45,307 nucleotides of DNA from an uncultured Clostridia bacterium (GCA_944389125.1 CALXLF010000013.1:1-45307), one strand, 5' to 3'. Shown: positions 17,511-29,827, numbered from the stretch's first letter. Made by a program: numbers and translations. Notes: generated by a model from the sequence alone, not told the origin.

Positions 17511-18161
17511 TTAATCTTTTACATTAATTGTGTATGATGTTGTTTTTCCACTAATCTCATCTGTAACTATAATACTTACTGATCCTTCAGATACACCTGT
17601 TACTATTCCATTTGTATCAACTGTTGCAATTGACTCATCTGATGAAGCATATGTAACATTTACTGTTGCATTCTTTGGTGTAGTTGTATAAGAGATTTGA
17701 GTTTGTTCTCCTATATCTATTGTTTTATATTCTGAAGAAACAACAAGTTTTGTTGCTAATTCAACAACATTAATTGTAATTTCACTTTGAATATCATATT
17801 CTGTACTAATAGCAGTAATAGTTGTAACACCCTCTTCTAATGCAGTAACAGTATTACCTTCTACAGAAACTACATCTTCATCTGAAACTACTAACTCATA
17901 ACCATCTGTCACATCATTTCCGTCAATAGTAACATAAAGCTCTGTTTGCCCATCATCTTCTGATAAATAATAATCATCTGCCACAAGTTGAATTGTATGA
18001 GTCTCTTCTACTTCTACCTCAGAAATAGGAATTAATCTAAATCCAAAAATTTTTCCTTTTCCTAATATTATAATAAGTGTTATTATTACTGTTATTATAA
18101 ATATAATTAATGTTATTATAAATTTTCTATTTAATTTTTCTTCACTATTTTTATACTTCAT
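17511..18161 (-). CDS. Membrane-anchored protein with two Big_2-type Ig-like domains
   Basis: The 216-residue protein has one N-terminal membrane helix (about residues 14-34) and an exported remainder. Two bacterial Ig-like group 2 repeats are visible (about 50-132 and 135-215). The second is typical: SSDESIATVDTNGIVTG followed by EGSVSIIV. Such domains occur in surface adhesins and cell-wall proteins. No catalytic domain is visible, so the role is unknown beyond a surface location. The start has AAAGGG upstream and a sigma-A promoter at 18214-18242. Confidence 0.8.
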   Translation of the reverse strand: MKYKNSEEKLNRKFIITLIIFIITVIITLIIILGKGKIFGFRLIPISEVEVEETHTIQLVADDYYLSEDDGQTELYVTIDGNDVTDGYELVVSDEDVVSVEGNTVTALEEGVTTITAISTEYDIQSEITINVVELATKLVVSSEYKTIDIGEQTQISYTTTPKNATVNVTYASSDESIATVDTNGIVTGVSEGSVSIIVTDEISGKTTSYTINVKD

Positions 18162-18213
18162 TTATTTCAAATCCCTTTCTATAAAAAAGATGTAAATTCA
18201 TTTAATATTAAAT

Positions 18214-18242
18214 ATTATATCATAAGCACCTTTCAAGGTAAA
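18214..18242 (-). promoter_or_regulatory. Promoter of the Big_2 protein gene
   Basis: TTTACC (18237-18242), 17-base spacer, TATAAT (18214-18219). Confidence 0.6.
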
Positions 18243-18285
18243 GCAAAGTTGATGGTTTTATTAAATAATTTGCAATAACTAAAAC

Positions 18286-18482
18286 GATTTAGGAGTTATA
18301 TAATATTTATGCAATGAAGCGACGAATGCGACAGAGTATTTGCTATAAATTCTTAATTTAATTGAAGTGAAAAGCCGGCGCCCCGTCGACGGAAAGTTTC
18401 GCTTTAATTAAATTTAGAAGTTGTGCAAATACGTCGGAAGCCGAGGAGTGAAATGAAATAAATATTATATAACTCCTAAATC
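18286..18482. repeat. 197-bp imperfect palindrome with 25-bp perfect terminal inverted repeats (MITE-like or structured RNA)
   Basis: The ends (18286-18310 and 18458-18482) are exact 25-base inverted repeats carrying ATTTAGGAGTTATATAAT. Inner arms also pair partly (TATTTGC with GCAAATA; TTAATTTAATTGAAG with CTTTAATTAAATTTA), leaving a GC-rich apex around 18373-18391 that contains GGCGCCCCGTCGACGG. It fills most of the gap between the Big_2 promoter and the LtaS-like stop and encodes no protein I can see. Confidence 0.75.
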
Positions 18483-18529
18483 TAGGCAGTACACAAAAAC
18501 AAGAACCACACCAAACAATGGCAAAAAAA

Positions 18530-20417
18530 CTATTTTATGTCTTCATACATAACATAATACTGAGCATCTTCCCTCTTATCAAGTACATTTTGCATATCAT
18601 CTGGCAATTCAGAAGTCCAATATAAGTTTCCATCAACATCTTGTGATACAAGATAATTGCTAGATGGTAAAACATCTTTTATTGAATATAACCATTTATA
18701 ATAATCTGATAATTTTAATCCCATCTTATTTAAAACACTTGTAAGCAACATATCTGAACTCATATAATCCCAATTTTCTACATCACCTAAATCAAAATTA
18801 GCAAGTATTAAACATTGTGTATTATATTTTCTATATGTATCTACTAACTCATCTCCTGTATTAAAATATGATAAAAGATTTAATGTATCTTCATTTTTTT
18901 GTGCATTATATAAATATGGTAGATGATCACCTAAAAATATTAATATTGTTGGCTCATCTAAAGTTTGTATATAATCATACATTCTTCCGAAGTTGTATAT
19001 CTGCATCATAAATTCCTTGTGCATAAGATAACAATATATTATTATAATCTTCGCTTAAATCACTTGATTTTATACTAATATCATAATTATCATATTTTCC
19101 TAATTCATAAGTTTGATGACTTTGAATAGTGCAGTTCATATAAAATAATTTTTGACCATATTCTTTTTCATTAAATGCTTTAATAGTTTCATCCATTAAA
19201 TATTCATCAGAAGTATAATATCCCTTGTATTCTGATTCAACGTCTTTTTCTTCATATTCATCTACGCCTAAATTTTCATATACTTTTTTAGACAAATAAT
19301 AATCTTTTCCAAAAACTACTTTCGTATAATATCCATTATTATTTAACTCTTTTATTAATGATAACCTATTTCTAGAGTCTAATGTCTTATAAAAAGACAT
19401 AAATGGGACATATGATTTTGAATAATAGTCTAGAGTATTACCTGTTAAAAGTTGAAATTCTATATTTGAAGATGTTCCGCCATAAGCTGGGCTTATCATA
19501 TTTATAAATATTCCTTTATCTTTTAAAGAATTAAAATTAGGAGTAACATCTTTATCAAAAGTTATATCATCTTCTAAAAGGCTTACATCAAAAAAGCTTT
19601 CTGAAAAAGTGAGTATAATATTTGCTTTTTCCCAATTTGTATCATCTGTTGTTTCTGCTTCAGTAGAAATCATTTTTTCTACTTCTTCTTTATTATAGTT
19701 ATCTGGCTCATAGATTTTATCTTCTAGGTAAATTCTATACATTCCGCCAAGCATGCTATCTTCTATATAATATTCAATATTTAAAGTATTAATATGAACA
19801 CTATTAGAATAATATATATTTTTAAGTATAAAATTTCTTAGAAATTTAGGAGGATTAAACAAAATTATTAGCATTACAAGAGGTATTAATGAAAATAAAA
19901 TCCTCTTCTTAAACCCAATTTCAAAAGAAAAATTATATTTATTAACTAACTTAATATAAATTATCATGCAAACAGCAAGTACCAAAAATCTTGGTAAGAA
20001 ATAAAGAATTACAATCAAAAAACTTTCTTTAACAATTCCAACTATACTTGACAGATTAAAAATATATGCAAAATCTGCAATAGTAAACGGCTCTGTAGTA
20101 TAGAAAAACCTAAAAGTATTTATAATAAGAGCAATAAATAATATTACAAACTGAATAATTACGCTTCTTTTAGTAGTTCCTGTAACTAGTGTTAAAAAAA
20201 TATGAACTAAAAATAACATAAAAAGTGTAAGTAAAATTGGTTTAATTTTTATTTCATAAAATATTCCAACTGATAAATCTAAAAAAATAATCATAAAAGT
20301 AAGTATTATAATTGGAAATGTTGCAAAAAGCATATCTTTTATTGTTTTATCTCTAGTTCTTTTTTCTAAATCATATTCAGAATCTTTATTATTATCTTGT
20401 TTTATATCTTTATTCAT
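18530..20417 (-). CDS. LtaS-like membrane sulfatase-fold phosphoglycerol transferase, needs +1 shift at CGG
   Basis: Members of this family build polyglycerol-phosphate polymers outside the membrane. About five membrane helices fill residues 25-210, followed by an alkaline-phosphatase-fold domain. That domain has ILTFSESFFD, the nucleophile region AYGGTSSNIEFQLLTGN, and, after the shift, FLGDHLPYL near the metal site. The frame stops at 18975. A second frame (from ATG 19024) carries the C-terminal 150 residues. The join is D-A-D-I-Q-L + G-R-M-Y-D-Y at CGG 18987-18989, which restores the family's L-G-R pattern. Met at 20417 is chosen over an upstream TTG because GGAG sits at the right distance. 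It could be read as a pseudogene, but both halves are well preserved. The exact substrate is uncertain. Confidence 0.83.
18987..18989 (-). other. CGG +1 frameshift site in the LtaS-like gene
   Basis: Zero-frame CAA CUU CGG AAG AAU GUA UGA. Skipping C gives CUU-c-GGA AGA AUG (L-G-R-M), joining the two halves of one enzyme. Confidence 0.82.
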
Positions 20418-20445
20418 TTTTCTCTCCAAAATTTAACATATAAAA

Positions 20446-20473
20446 ATTATACCATAAATTCTTTTTTATTCAA
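20446..20473 (-). promoter_or_regulatory. Promoter of the LtaS-like gene
   Basis: TTGAAT (20468-20473), 16-base spacer, TATAAT (20446-20451), downstream of the rpoC terminator. Confidence 0.55.
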
Positions 20474-20497
20474 TACAGAAAGTAGTATGATTAAATA

Positions 20498-20541
20498 AAA
20501 AAGCCAAGACAGAAAAATTTTTAATTTTCCATCTTGGTTTT
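20498..20541 (-). terminator. rpoC terminator
   Basis: On the minus strand CCAAGATGG...TCTGTCTTGG forms a stem followed by a T run, about 30 bases past the rpoC stop. Confidence 0.75.
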
Positions 20542-20566
20542 TATTTTAATTATATGTTAAAGTTTA

Positions 20567-23500
20567 TTATTCTTTAGCATTATCAGTTGAATCAGCTGAA
20601 GCGCTAACTGTTACTTTTGCTTCTGTTTTTAAATCTGCTACATCTTCAGTATTAATTTTTATGTCTTGATATTTCTTAAGACCAGTTCCAGCTGGAATTA
20701 ATTTACCAATTATAACATTTTCTTTAATACCAATTAAGTTATCAACTTTTCCTTTAATAGCTGCATCTGTTAATACTTTAGTTGTCTCTTGGAATGATGC
20801 TGCTGATAAGAAGCTTTCAGTTGCAAGAGAAGCTTTAGTAATTCCAAGTAAGATTCTCTTTCCTTTGGCAGGTTTCTTACCTTGTGCTATTAACTCTTTA
20901 TTTACATTTTCAAATTCAACTATATCAACTAAAGATGCAATATAGAATGGGCTATCTCCAACATCTTCTATTCTAACTTTTCTTAACATTTGTCTTGTAA
21001 TAACTTCAATGTGTTTATCGTTTATATCAACACCTTGGTTTCTATAAACTTTTTGAACTTCAGAGATTATATATCTATAAACTCCTTCAGGTCCTTTAAT
21101 TGCTAATAATTCATTTGGATTTACACTACCTTCAGTTAATTGGTCACCAGCTTCAACTGTGTCTCCATCTTTAACTCTAAGTTTTGATCCAAAGCTTACA
21201 ACATAAGTTTTACTATTATCATTTGAAGTAACTGTAACTTCTTTTCTCTTCTTAGAATCATTTATAGAAACTGTTCCACCGATTTCAGTAATTGTAGCTA
21301 AACCTTTTGGATTTCTAGCTTCAAATAACTCTTCAACCCTAGGAAGACCTTGCGTAATATCTCCTCCGGCAACACCACCACTATGGAATGTTCTCATAGT
21401 AAGCTGTGTACCTGGCTCACCAATACTTTGTGCAGCTATAATACCAACTGATTCACCAATATTAACTTTTTCTCTTGTAGCTAATCCCATACCATAGCAT
21501 TTTCTACAAGCACCATGTTTACATTTACATCCAAGTACTGAACGAACATAAACTTGTTTTATTCCTCTTTCAACTATATGACTTGCAATTTTATCAGTAA
21601 TCATTGTTTCTGAATCTACTAAAACTTCTCCTGTTTCAGGATCTTTTAAGTCTTCAACAACAAATCTACCAACTAATCTTTCTTCTAATTTCTCTAATAC
21701 TTGATTTCCATCTTTAATATCTTCAACTAAGATACCTTCTTTAGTTCCACAATCTTCTTCTCTAATAACTATATCTTGTGAAACATCAACAAGTCTTCTT
21801 GTTAAATATCCAGAGTCTGCTGTTCTTAAGGCAGTATCTGTTAAACCTTTTCTAGCACCATGTGAAGATACGAAATATTCCAATGTATCCAAACCTTCAC
21901 GGAAACAAGATTTAACCGGTATCTCAACAGCTTTACCAGATGTATCAGCCATAAGTCCACGCATACCAGCAATTTGTCTTAACTGGTTCATATTACCTCT
22001 GGCACCAGATTGAGCCATCATGTATATTGGGTTTAATTCATCAAAGTTATTTTTCATAGCTTCAGTAACATCATCTGTAGCTTTTTCCCAAACTTTTATA
22101 ACTTCATTATATCTATCTTCTTCAGTTAATAAACCTCTTGAATAACTCTTCAAGATACTTTCAACTTTCTTATCAGCTTCTGCTAAAATTTCCTTTTTAG
22201 CTGGTGGTACAGAAACATCAGAAACAGAAACTGTGATAGCAGCTCTTGTTGAATATTTATAACCTGTAGCTTTGATATAATCTAAAACTTCTGCTGCTAC
22301 TGATAAACCATGAACATTTATAACTTTAGCAACGATTTTTCCTAAGTTTTTCTTCATAACCAAGAAATCAATTTCTAAATCAAATTCTTTTTCAGGATCT
22401 GTTCTATCAACAAATCCTAAATCTTGAGGAATTCCTTGGTTATAAATTAATCTACCAACTGTTGTTGTAATTGTTTTATGTCTTACTGTTCCATCTGGAT
22501 CTGTTTTGAAACGTCTTATTTTTACCATTGAGTGTAGACCAACATCACCATTTTGATATGCCATTAAAGCTTCATCTTCATCTTTAAAGTACATACCTTC
22601 ACCTTTTTCACCATCAATTTGAACAGTTAAGTAATAAGCACCTAAAATCATATCCTGTGTTGGAACTGTAACTGGGTTACCATCTTGAGGTTTTAAAAGG
22701 TTGTTTACAGAAAGCATTAAATATCTTGCTTCTGCTTGTGCTTCAGGTGTTAAAGGTACGTGAACAGCCATCTGGTCACCATCGAAGTCAGCGTTAAATG
22801 CTGTACAAACTAATGGGTGAAGTTTGATTGCTCTACCTTCAACTAATACTGGTTGGAATGCTTGAATACCAAGTCTATGAAGAGTTGGAGCACGGTTAAG
22901 CATTACTGGGTGATCTTGAATAACTTCTTCTAGAATATCCCATACTTCTGGTCTTAATTTTTCAACCATTCTTTTAGCATTTTTGATATTATGTGCAATT
23001 CCTCTTGCAACTAATTCTTTCATAACAAATGGTTTAAATAATTCAACAGCCATTTCTTTTGGAAGTCCACATTGATAAATCTTAAGCTCTGGACCAACTA
23101 CTATAACAGAACGTCCTGAGTAGTCAACCCTTTTACCTAATAAGTTTTGACGGAAACGACCTTGTTTTCCTTTAAGCATATCTGATAAAGATTTTAAAGG
23201 TCTATTTCCAGCACCTGTAACTGGTCTTCCACGTCTTGAGTTATCAATTAAAGCATCAACTGATTCTTGAAGCATTCTCTTTTCATTTCTAACAATGATT
23301 TCTGGAGCACCAAGTTCTAGTAATCTCTTTAATCTGTTATTTCTGTTAATAACTCTTCTATATAAATCATTTAAATCTGATGTTGCAAATCTACCACCAT
23401 CTAATTGAACCATTGGTCTTAAATCTGGTGGGATTACTGGTACAACATTCATTATCATCCATTCTGGTTTATTTCCAGAAATTCTGAAACTTTCAATTGT

Positions 23501-24136
23501 ATCTAATCTTTTAATAATTTTTGCTTTTCTTTGTTCACTGCATTTTTCTAATTCTTTTTTAAGTGATGCAGATAATTTTTCAATATCAATCTCTTTTAGT
23601 AATTCTTCAATTGCTTCTGCTCCCATTTTTGCTTTAAATGAATCTTTTCCAAATTTTTCAACTGCATCTGTATATTCTTTTTCATTTAAAACTTGACATT
23701 TCATTAGGTCAGTATTACCTTTGTCAATTACTATATAAGAAGCAAAATATATAACTTTTTCCAAACTTCTTGGAGAAATATCTAATAATAATCCTATTCT
23801 ACTTGGAATACCTTTGAAATACCATATATGAGCAACAGGAGCTGCAAGTTCAATATGTCCCATTCTTTCACGTCTTACTTTTGATGTTGTAACTTCAACA
23901 CCACATCTATCGCAGACGATACCTTTATATCTAACTCTTTTATATTTACCACAATGACATTCCCAATCTTTAGTAGGACCAAATATTTTCTCACAGAACA
24001 AACCATCTTTTTCTGGTTTTAAAGTTCTGTAATTTATAGTTTCTGGCTTTTTAACCTCACCATGAGACCATTCTCTTATTTTCTCATCTGAAGCTAAGCC
24101 TATTTTAATTTTATTAAAATTTTCTAATTCTTCCAT
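20567..24136 (-). CDS. rpoC: DNA-directed RNA polymerase subunit beta'
   Basis: This is the 1,189-residue catalytic subunit of RNA polymerase, at normal Firmicutes length. The N-terminal zinc site is C-x-C-x13-C-x2-C (CHCGKY ... CDRCG). The active-site Mg motif [12 protein letters not shown] is intact. The second zinc cluster is CGTKEG ... [13 protein letters not shown]. Bridge-helix and trigger-loop sequence follow ([13 protein letters not shown]). AAGGGGGC precedes ATG 24136, and the gene starts 15 bases after the rpoB stop, so the two are co-transcribed. No in-frame CGG occurs in its length. Confidence 0.98.
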   Translation of the reverse strand: MEELENFNKIKIGLASDEKIREWSHGEVKKPETINYRTLKPEKDGLFCEKIFGPTKDWECHCGKYKRVRYKGIVCDRCGVEVTTSKVRRERMGHIELAAPVAHIWYFKGIPSRIGLLLDISPRSLEKVIYFASYIVIDKGNTDLMKCQVLNEKEYTDAVEKFGKDSFKAKMGAEAIEELLKEIDIEKLSASLKKELEKCSEQRKAKIIKRLDTIESFRISGNKPEWMIMNVVPVIPPDLRPMVQLDGGRFATSDLNDLYRRVINRNNRLKRLLELGAPEIIVRNEKRMLQESVDALIDNSRRGRPVTGAGNRPLKSLSDMLKGKQGRFRQNLLGKRVDYSGRSVIVVGPELKIYQCGLPKEMAVELFKPFVMKELVARGIAHNIKNAKRMVEKLRPEVWDILEEVIQDHPVMLNRAPTLHRLGIQAFQPVLVEGRAIKLHPLVCTAFNADFDGDQMAVHVPLTPEAQAEARYLMLSVNNLLKPQDGNPVTVPTQDMILGAYYLTVQIDGEKGEGMYFKDEDEALMAYQNGDVGLHSMVKIRRFKTDPDGTVRHKTITTTVGRLIYNQGIPQDLGFVDRTDPEKEFDLEIDFLVMKKNLGKIVAKVINVHGLSVAAEVLDYIKATGYKYSTRAAITVSVSDVSVPPAKKEILAEADKKVESILKSYSRGLLTEEDRYNEVIKVWEKATDDVTEAMKNNFDELNPIYMMAQSGARGNMNQLRQIAGMRGLMADTSGKAVEIPVKSCFREGLDTLEYFVSSHGARKGLTDTALRTADSGYLTRRLVDVSQDIVIREEDCGTKEGILVEDIKDGNQVLEKLEERLVGRFVVEDLKDPETGEVLVDSETMITDKIASHIVERGIKQVYVRSVLGCKCKHGACRKCYGMGLATREKVNIGESVGIIAAQSIGEPGTQLTMRTFHSGGVAGGDITQGLPRVEELFEARNPKGLATITEIGGTVSINDSKKRKEVTVTSNDNSKTYVVSFGSKLRVKDGDTVEAGDQLTEGSVNPNELLAIKGPEGVYRYIISEVQKVYRNQGVDINDKHIEVITRQMLRKVRIEDVGDSPFYIASLVDIVEFENVNKELIAQGKKPAKGKRILLGITKASLATESFLSAASFQETTKVLTDAAIKGKVDNLIGIKENVIIGKLIPAGTGLKKYQDIKINTEDVADLKTEAKVTVSASADSTDNAKE

Positions 24137-24151
24137 GAACTAGCCCCCTTT

Positions 24152-27100
24152 TTATTTTTCATCATTTTTGTCATCATCAAGTTCGTCTAATTCTTTTAAA
24201 ATCTCATCATCAGGTATATCATCATCTAAAATATTCTCAAAAAATTCATCTTCTTCATTTTCTTCATCATCACCATCTTCAACATCCTCTGGGTCTTCAA
24301 CATCATCTTCTTCTAAGATGTTCTCTGATGATTCATCATAATCTGAATTTTCTTTAATCTCTAATTCTGTATCTTCATCATCATATAGTTTTATATCTAA
24401 TCCTAATGATTGAAGTTCTTTAATTAATACTTTAAATGATTCTGGAATACCTGGTGCAGGTATATTTTCTCCTTTGACTATAGCTTCATATGTTTTAACA
24501 CGTCCTACAACATCATCTGATTTTACAGTTAAGATTTCTTGTAAAGTATATGCAGCACCATAAGCTTCTAGTGCCCAAACTTCCATTTCACCAAATCTCT
24601 GTCCACCAAATTGTGCTTTACCACCAAGAGGTTGTTGAGTAACTAATGAATATGGTCCAGTTGAACGAGCATGTATTTTATCATCAACTAAGTGGTGAAG
24701 TTTTAACATGTACATTACACCAACTGTAACTGGTTTATCAAATGGATCGCCAGTTCTACCATCATATAGAACAGTTTTACCATTTGTTTCTAGTCCTGCA
24801 TTTTCAAGCATTGCTTCAAGATCTTCTTCTGATGCACCATCAAATACTGGTGTTGCAACATTCCATCCTAATAATCTTGCTGCTGCTCCTAAGTGAACTT
24901 CCAAAACCTGACCTAAGTTCATACGAGAAGGAACACCTAATGGGTTTAATACAACATCTACTGGAGTTCCATCTGGTAAGAAAGGCATATCCTCTTCTGG
25001 AAGAATTCTTGAAATAACACCTTTATTTCCATGACGTCCAGACATTTTATCACCAACTGATATTTTTCTCTTTTGAGCAATATAAACTCTAATTATTTGA
25101 TTAACACCAGGGCCTAATTCATCTGAATTTTCTCTAGTATAAACTTTTACATCAACTACAGTTCCTTGTTCACCATGTGGTACTCTTAATGATGTATCTC
25201 TAACTTCTCTAGCTTTTTCACCAAAGATAGCACGCAGCAATCTTTCTTCTGCTGTAAGTTCTGTTTCTCCTTTTGGAGTAACTTTACCAACTAGGATATC
25301 TCCTGGTCTAACTTCAGCACCAATTCTTATGATACCATTTTCATCTAGGTCACGAAGTGAATCTTCACCAACATTTGGAATATCACGAGTAATTTCCTCT
25401 GGACCTAATTTTGTATCACGACATTCACAATCATAATCTTCAATATGAAGTGAAGTTAAAACATCTTCTTTAACTAATCTTTCATTTAATAGAATAGCGT
25501 CCTCATAGTTATAACCTTCCCAAGTTGTGAAAGCGATAAGTAAGTTTTTACCAAGTGACATCTCTCCATTTTTAGTAGCAGGTCCATCAGCGATGATGTC
25601 TCCTCTTTTAACTTCTTCTCCTTCTTTAACAATTGGTCTTTGATTTATACAAGTTCCACCATTTGTTCTCTTGAATTTTCTTAAATGGTATGTATGTTTA
25701 CTTCCATCTTTTTCAGTTATATCAATTTGATCTCCAACAACTCTTGTAATAATTCCATCTTCATTTGCTATAACTACTGTTCCAGAATCTTTTGCAGCTC
25801 TATATTCCATTCCAGTTCCTACCATAGGAGCTTCTGTTAACATTAAAGGTACAGCCTGACGTTGCATGTTTGCACCCATTAATGCACGGTTAGCATCATC
25901 ATGCTCTAAGAAAGGAATCATAGCAGCAGCAACAGATACTAATTGTTTTGGAGAAACATCCATATAATCAACTCTATCTGCTGGAACTTCTTTGATATCT
26001 GCTAAATATCTAACTCTTACTCTCTTATTTACAAATCTATTATTTTCATCTAATGGTTCAGAAGCTTGACAAATATTATTTCCATCTTCTTCATCAGCTG
26101 TCATATAAACGATTTCATTTGTTACTTGACCTGTTTCTTTATTAATTTTTCTATATGGTGTCTCAATAAATCCATATTCATTAATAACACAGAATGTTGT
26201 TAATGCTGAGATAAGTCCAATGTTTGGTCCTTCTGGAGACTCTATTGGACAAAGTCTACCATAATGAGTATAGTGAATATCACGAACCTCAAAACCTGCT
26301 CTTTCTCTTGATAAACCACCAGGTCCTAAAGCTGAAATTCTTCTTTTATGTGTTAATTCAGAAAGTGGGTTTGTTTGATCCATAAATTGTGATAATTGAG
26401 AACTTCCAAAGAATTCTCTAATTGAAGATGTTATAGGTTTTGTATTAATTAATGTTTGAGGTGTTATAACATCTAAATCTTGGATTGTCATTCTCTCACG
26501 AACAACTCTCTCTAATCTTGTTAAACCAATTCTAAATTGATTTTGTAAAAGTTCACCAACACATCTAATACGTCTATTTCCTAAATGGTCGATATCATCA
26601 ATTTTTCCTAAACCATGATCTAAGTTAAATAAATAGTTTATTGAAGCTAAAATATCTTCAGTTACAACATGTTTTGGAACTAATTCAAAACGTCTATCAT
26701 TAATAACACGTTTTAAATCTTTTTTATCTGTATTTGCTAAGATATTTTTTAATACTTCATAATTTACATCAACTTTGATTTTTGCATATTCTGCTATTTC
26801 AGGGTCTACATATTCTTTAATATCAACTGTTCCGTTACCAATAACTTTAATTTTTGTTCCGTCTAAGTCAACATAAACAACATTTATACCACTATTTTGA
26901 ATAGCTCTTGCTGCTTCTTTAGAAATTCTTTCATCTTTTTCTGCTAAAACTTCTCCTGTTTCTGGATGTACAACTGTTTCAGCTGCAATTTGTCCAGCAA
27001 TTCTTGAAGCTAAGCTTAATTTTTTATTGTATTTGTATCTACCAACTTTTGCTAAATCATAACGTCTACTATCGAAAAATAGTCCATCAAATAAATTTCT

Positions 27101-27862
27101 AGCAGCATCAACTGTTGGAAGTTCACCTGGTCTTAATTTTTTGTAGATTTCGATTAAAGCTTCATCAGCAGTTTTAATTGGATCTTTTGCTATTGTTGCT
27201 AATAATTTGTCTTCTTCTCCAAAGAATTCTATCATTTTTTCGTCTGTGTCTAATCCAATTGCTCTTAATAATGTAGTTACAGGTAATTTTCTTGTTCTAT
27301 CAATTCTTACCCAAAATACATCATTACTATCTGTTTCATACTCAAGCCATGCACCTCTTATTGGCATAACTGTTGAAGTAAAAACTTTCTTTCCAGTTTT
27401 ATCATAAGAAGAATCATAGTAACATCCTGGGCTACGAACCAATTGGCTAACTACAACTCTTTCTGCACCATTAATAACGAATGTTCCGCTATCTGTCATA
27501 ACTGGAAAATCGCCTAAATAAATCTCTTGCTCTTTAATCTCACCTGTCTCACGATTAATAAGTCTTACTTTTACGTGTAATCTTGTTGCATATGTTGCAT
27601 CTCTTTCTTTTGCTTCTTCCAAAGTATATTTTGTTTTGTCTTCCATGTAGTAATCAAAGAATTCTAATACTAGGTTTCCTGTATAGTCAATAATAGGTGA
27701 AATATCCTCTAATACTTCTCCTAGACCTTCTTTTACAAACCAGTTATAAGAATCTTTTTGGACTTGTATAAGATTAGGCATTTCAATACTATCACCAATC
27801 TTAGCGAAAGTCTTACGCACGCATTTTTCGTGCACAACATCTTTTACGTTTACCTTTTTCAA
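24152..27862 (-). CDS. rpoB: DNA-directed RNA polymerase subunit beta
   Basis: 1,236 residues. The rifampicin-binding segment has wild-type-looking residues ([20 protein letters not shown], then [10 protein letters not shown]). The conserved [18 protein letters not shown]-like ([11 protein letters not shown]) and C-terminal [17 protein letters not shown] motifs are all present. The last ~75 residues are an unusually acidic Asp/Glu-rich tail beyond the core fold. Start is TTG 27862, with AGGGTG about nine bases upstream; no ATG fits the conserved N-terminus better. First gene of the rpoBC unit, with a long leader and its own promoter. Confidence 0.98.
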   Translation of the reverse strand: MKKVNVKDVVHEKCVRKTFAKIGDSIEMPNLIQVQKDSYNWFVKEGLGEVLEDISPIIDYTGNLVLEFFDYYMEDKTKYTLEEAKERDATYATRLHVKVRLINRETGEIKEQEIYLGDFPVMTDSGTFVINGAERVVVSQLVRSPGCYYDSSYDKTGKKVFTSTVMPIRGAWLEYETDSNDVFWVRIDRTRKLPVTTLLRAIGLDTDEKMIEFFGEEDKLLATIAKDPIKTADEALIEIYKKLRPGELPTVDAARNLFDGLFFDSRRYDLAKVGRYKYNKKLSLASRIAGQIAAETVVHPETGEVLAEKDERISKEAARAIQNSGINVVYVDLDGTKIKVIGNGTVDIKEYVDPEIAEYAKIKVDVNYEVLKNILANTDKKDLKRVINDRRFELVPKHVVTEDILASINYLFNLDHGLGKIDDIDHLGNRRIRCVGELLQNQFRIGLTRLERVVRERMTIQDLDVITPQTLINTKPITSSIREFFGSSQLSQFMDQTNPLSELTHKRRISALGPGGLSRERAGFEVRDIHYTHYGRLCPIESPEGPNIGLISALTTFCVINEYGFIETPYRKINKETGQVTNEIVYMTADEEDGNNICQASEPLDENNRFVNKRVRVRYLADIKEVPADRVDYMDVSPKQLVSVAAAMIPFLEHDDANRALMGANMQRQAVPLMLTEAPMVGTGMEYRAAKDSGTVVIANEDGIITRVVGDQIDITEKDGSKHTYHLRKFKRTNGGTCINQRPIVKEGEEVKRGDIIADGPATKNGEMSLGKNLLIAFTTWEGYNYEDAILLNERLVKEDVLTSLHIEDYDCECRDTKLGPEEITRDIPNVGEDSLRDLDENGIIRIGAEVRPGDILVGKVTPKGETELTAEERLLRAIFGEKAREVRDTSLRVPHGEQGTVVDVKVYTRENSDELGPGVNQIIRVYIAQKRKISVGDKMSGRHGNKGVISRILPEEDMPFLPDGTPVDVVLNPLGVPSRMNLGQVLEVHLGAAARLLGWNVATPVFDGASEEDLEAMLENAGLETNGKTVLYDGRTGDPFDKPVTVGVMYMLKLHHLVDDKIHARSTGPYSLVTQQPLGGKAQFGGQRFGEMEVWALEAYGAAYTLQEILTVKSDDVVGRVKTYEAIVKGENIPAPGIPESFKVLIKELQSLGLDIKLYDDEDTELEIKENSDYDESSENILEEDDVEDPEDVEDGDDEENEEDEFFENILDDDIPDDEILKELDELDDDKNDEK

Positions 27863-28120
27863 AATAAAACACCCTTTACCCTTTATTTAGATTTAGCAGG
27901 ATTAGTTTCTTTATATAAAGTCCCTCTTGCGAAAGATAGTTATTATACTATTTTAAAGTCCCTGCCAGAAAACCTTAAAATAATATAGTTCCTATTCTAA
28001 CCAATTCCTCTTTATATAAAATTTAAGAATTAAAAAATTTAGAAATTAAATTTTACGAAAAAAATTCATAAAATATATGTATTTTCCTTAAAAATAAAAT
28101 AAGGAAATTTTTACTACATA
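27863..28120 (-). promoter_or_regulatory. rpoBC 5' leader with repeated GGGACTTTA-like units
   Basis: The ~260-base leader contains AGGAACTATA, AGGGACTTTAAAATAG and AGGGACTTTATATAAAG. A GGCAGGG stretch and a downstream CCTGC could pair. No known riboswitch or ribosomal-protein leader was recognised. Confidence 0.4.
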
Positions 28121-28150
28121 ATTATAGTACAAATTTCCCTAATAAGTCAA
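28121..28150 (-). promoter_or_regulatory. rpoBC promoter
   Basis: TTGACT (28145-28150), 18-base spacer, TATAAT (28121-28126), downstream of the neighbouring gene's stop. Confidence 0.7.
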
Positions 28151-28189
28151 GCTTTTTTCATTAATTTTATTACATTTTTATTACAAATT

Positions 28190-29791
28190 TTAATGTTTTC
28201 CTCCTGAGCTAAATCCTCTTCTAAATTTTCTATAAGAACTTAGGTCATTTAGCTTATCTCTTGTGTCCTTAATACGTCCTAAAGTATTAGGCTTGCTATC
28301 TATTATTTCAGAATCATCAGATGTTCCTGGATACTCTGGAATTTTGCTATCATCTTTTAGCATTTCTGAAATTTTATTTCCTACTTTATTATCTTTTTCT
28401 TCATTATTTTCTATTTCTTCATTATTATCATTATTTGTTAAATCTTTATAATTTAAGGATGTTAAAGGATTACCTTGAGTTTCAGCATAAATTGAACTAA
28501 TTAGATTATTTTCATCTTTAAATTCTTCTTTCTCATCTGGTTCATATTTTGCTAAACGTTTAGATTTAATATATGAATTAGCAGCAAAGAATACTGCAAA
28601 GAAAATTGCTACTCCTAAACAACCTAAGATTATATACATCTTTTTTGTCATATCTTCTAAAGTTGTTCCTCCACCAGAAGAATTATTTGATTTTGTTGTT
28701 CCCGCAACTGCTACAGCATTTTCTTCATCTAAAGAATCATCTATTACAAAATTAATTGTATATGTTGCATATTCTTTCTCATCATCTTTTACTTTTAAAG
28801 TAATAACAGCTGAGCCATCTTCATTAAGCTGTGTTTCAATTTCTACATAAGCTGCATCTGTATTTGTTATAGCTGTAATTGAATTTTTTATTTCTTCTAA
28901 ATCTGCTTCTGTTAAACCTTCTGGTATTTTAACAGTATATTCATAAGTTCCTGTTTGAAATTCCTCTTCAAAGTTGAACCCTGAAATTCTTAAACCAGTA
29001 AGACCAATTCCTTCCGAAGTATCTTCTGTTTCTTCTTCACCATCTATTGTATTTGGAATTATATCTGAATCTTGAGTTTCTCTTATTATTGATAATGTAT
29101 ATGATTTTGATCCAGCTGAATTTGTAACAGTTACTGTAAATTTATTTGTTCCTTCTTTTAAAGTAACTGCTCCAGTTCCTGTAATTGAACCATTATTTGA
29201 GTTAGCATAAATTGTAACTGATTTACAATCATTTGGAACTGTTACAGAATAACTTGTTGTTCCACTTTTAAATCCTGAAAAGTCATGTGGAGTTATTCCT
29301 AAATTAGTTAATACTGGAGCTGAGACTGTTGTTCCACCACCAGAATTTCCTGTGTTTCCTGAGCCTGAGCTTCCTGAATCTCCAGAGTTACCAGAATTAC
29401 CAGAAGATGAATCAGTAACTGTTATTGTAACACTTTTGCCAGAAACATTGCTTTTAACTAAGTCTGAGCCAGTTATTTCTCCTGATAAAGTTATTGTATA
29501 TGTTCCAGCTGAAGACGCTGAAAATGTTGCTGACATTACAGATTGTGAAACTTCCATTCCTGCAGCATCAGCAGCTGCTGTAGTTCCACCTAATGATCCC
29601 CCTGAAGCAGATAATTTAAGATCCCATGCTTCAGTGCTGTTAACACTTACCGTAATATTAGTTGTAGCTCCTGTTGTTATTGAAGTATTTGATGCGGATA
29701 TACTAGCTGATGCAGCATAAACTTTATCTTTCATTATCATCATAATTATAAATAAAAATATTAATAATATTATTTTTTTAACTTTTTTCAT
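28190..29791 (-). CDS. Secreted, membrane-anchored protein with cadherin-like beta-sandwich domains
   Basis: The protein has 533 residues. A signal peptide (about 1-27, ending VYAAS) is followed by a beta-sandwich domain (28-130) that begins ISASNTSITTG and resembles Ig-like or cohesin-type folds. After a Ser/Gly linker come two cadherin-like beta-sandwich repeats (LTNLGITPHDFSGFKSGT and LTGLRISGFNFEEEFQTGT). A C-terminal membrane helix (about 383-405) precedes a charged cytoplasmic tail of about 125 residues. It lies 36 bases after the stop of a dockerin-bearing glucosaminidase and is probably co-transcribed with it. A role in holding or displaying that enzyme is an inference; the first domain is not a clear cohesin. 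Confidence 0.8.
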   Translation of the reverse strand: MKKVKKIILLIFLFIIMMIMKDKVYAASASISASNTSITTGATTNITVSVNSTEAWDLKLSASGGSLGGTTAAADAAGMEVSQSVMSATFSASSAGTYTITLSGEITGSDLVKSNVSGKSVTITVTDSSSGNSGNSGDSGSSGSGNTGNSGGGTTVSAPVLTNLGITPHDFSGFKSGTTSYSVTVPNDCKSVTIYANSNNGSITGTGAVTLKEGTNKFTVTVTNSAGSKSYTLSIIRETQDSDIIPNTIDGEEETEDTSEGIGLTGLRISGFNFEEEFQTGTYEYTVKIPEGLTEADLEEIKNSITAITNTDAAYVEIETQLNEDGSAVITLKVKDDEKEYATYTINFVIDDSLDEENAVAVAGTTKSNNSSGGGTTLEDMTKKMYIILGCLGVAIFFAVFFAANSYIKSKRLAKYEPDEKEEFKDENNLISSIYAETQGNPLTSLNYKDLTNNDNNEEIENNEEKDNKVGNKISEMLKDDSKIPEYPGTSDDSEIIDSKPNTLGRIKDTRDKLNDLSSYRKFRRGFSSGGKH

Positions 29792-29827
29792 TTGCTTTCT
29801 CCTAGAATTAAATTTTTTATTTTTTTA

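Noticed and set aside
18530..19024. Separate 164-residue gene starting at ATG 19024
   Set aside because: Its sequence is the C-terminal part of the LtaS-like enzyme and lacks its own ribosome-binding site. It joins the upstream frame at the CGG site.
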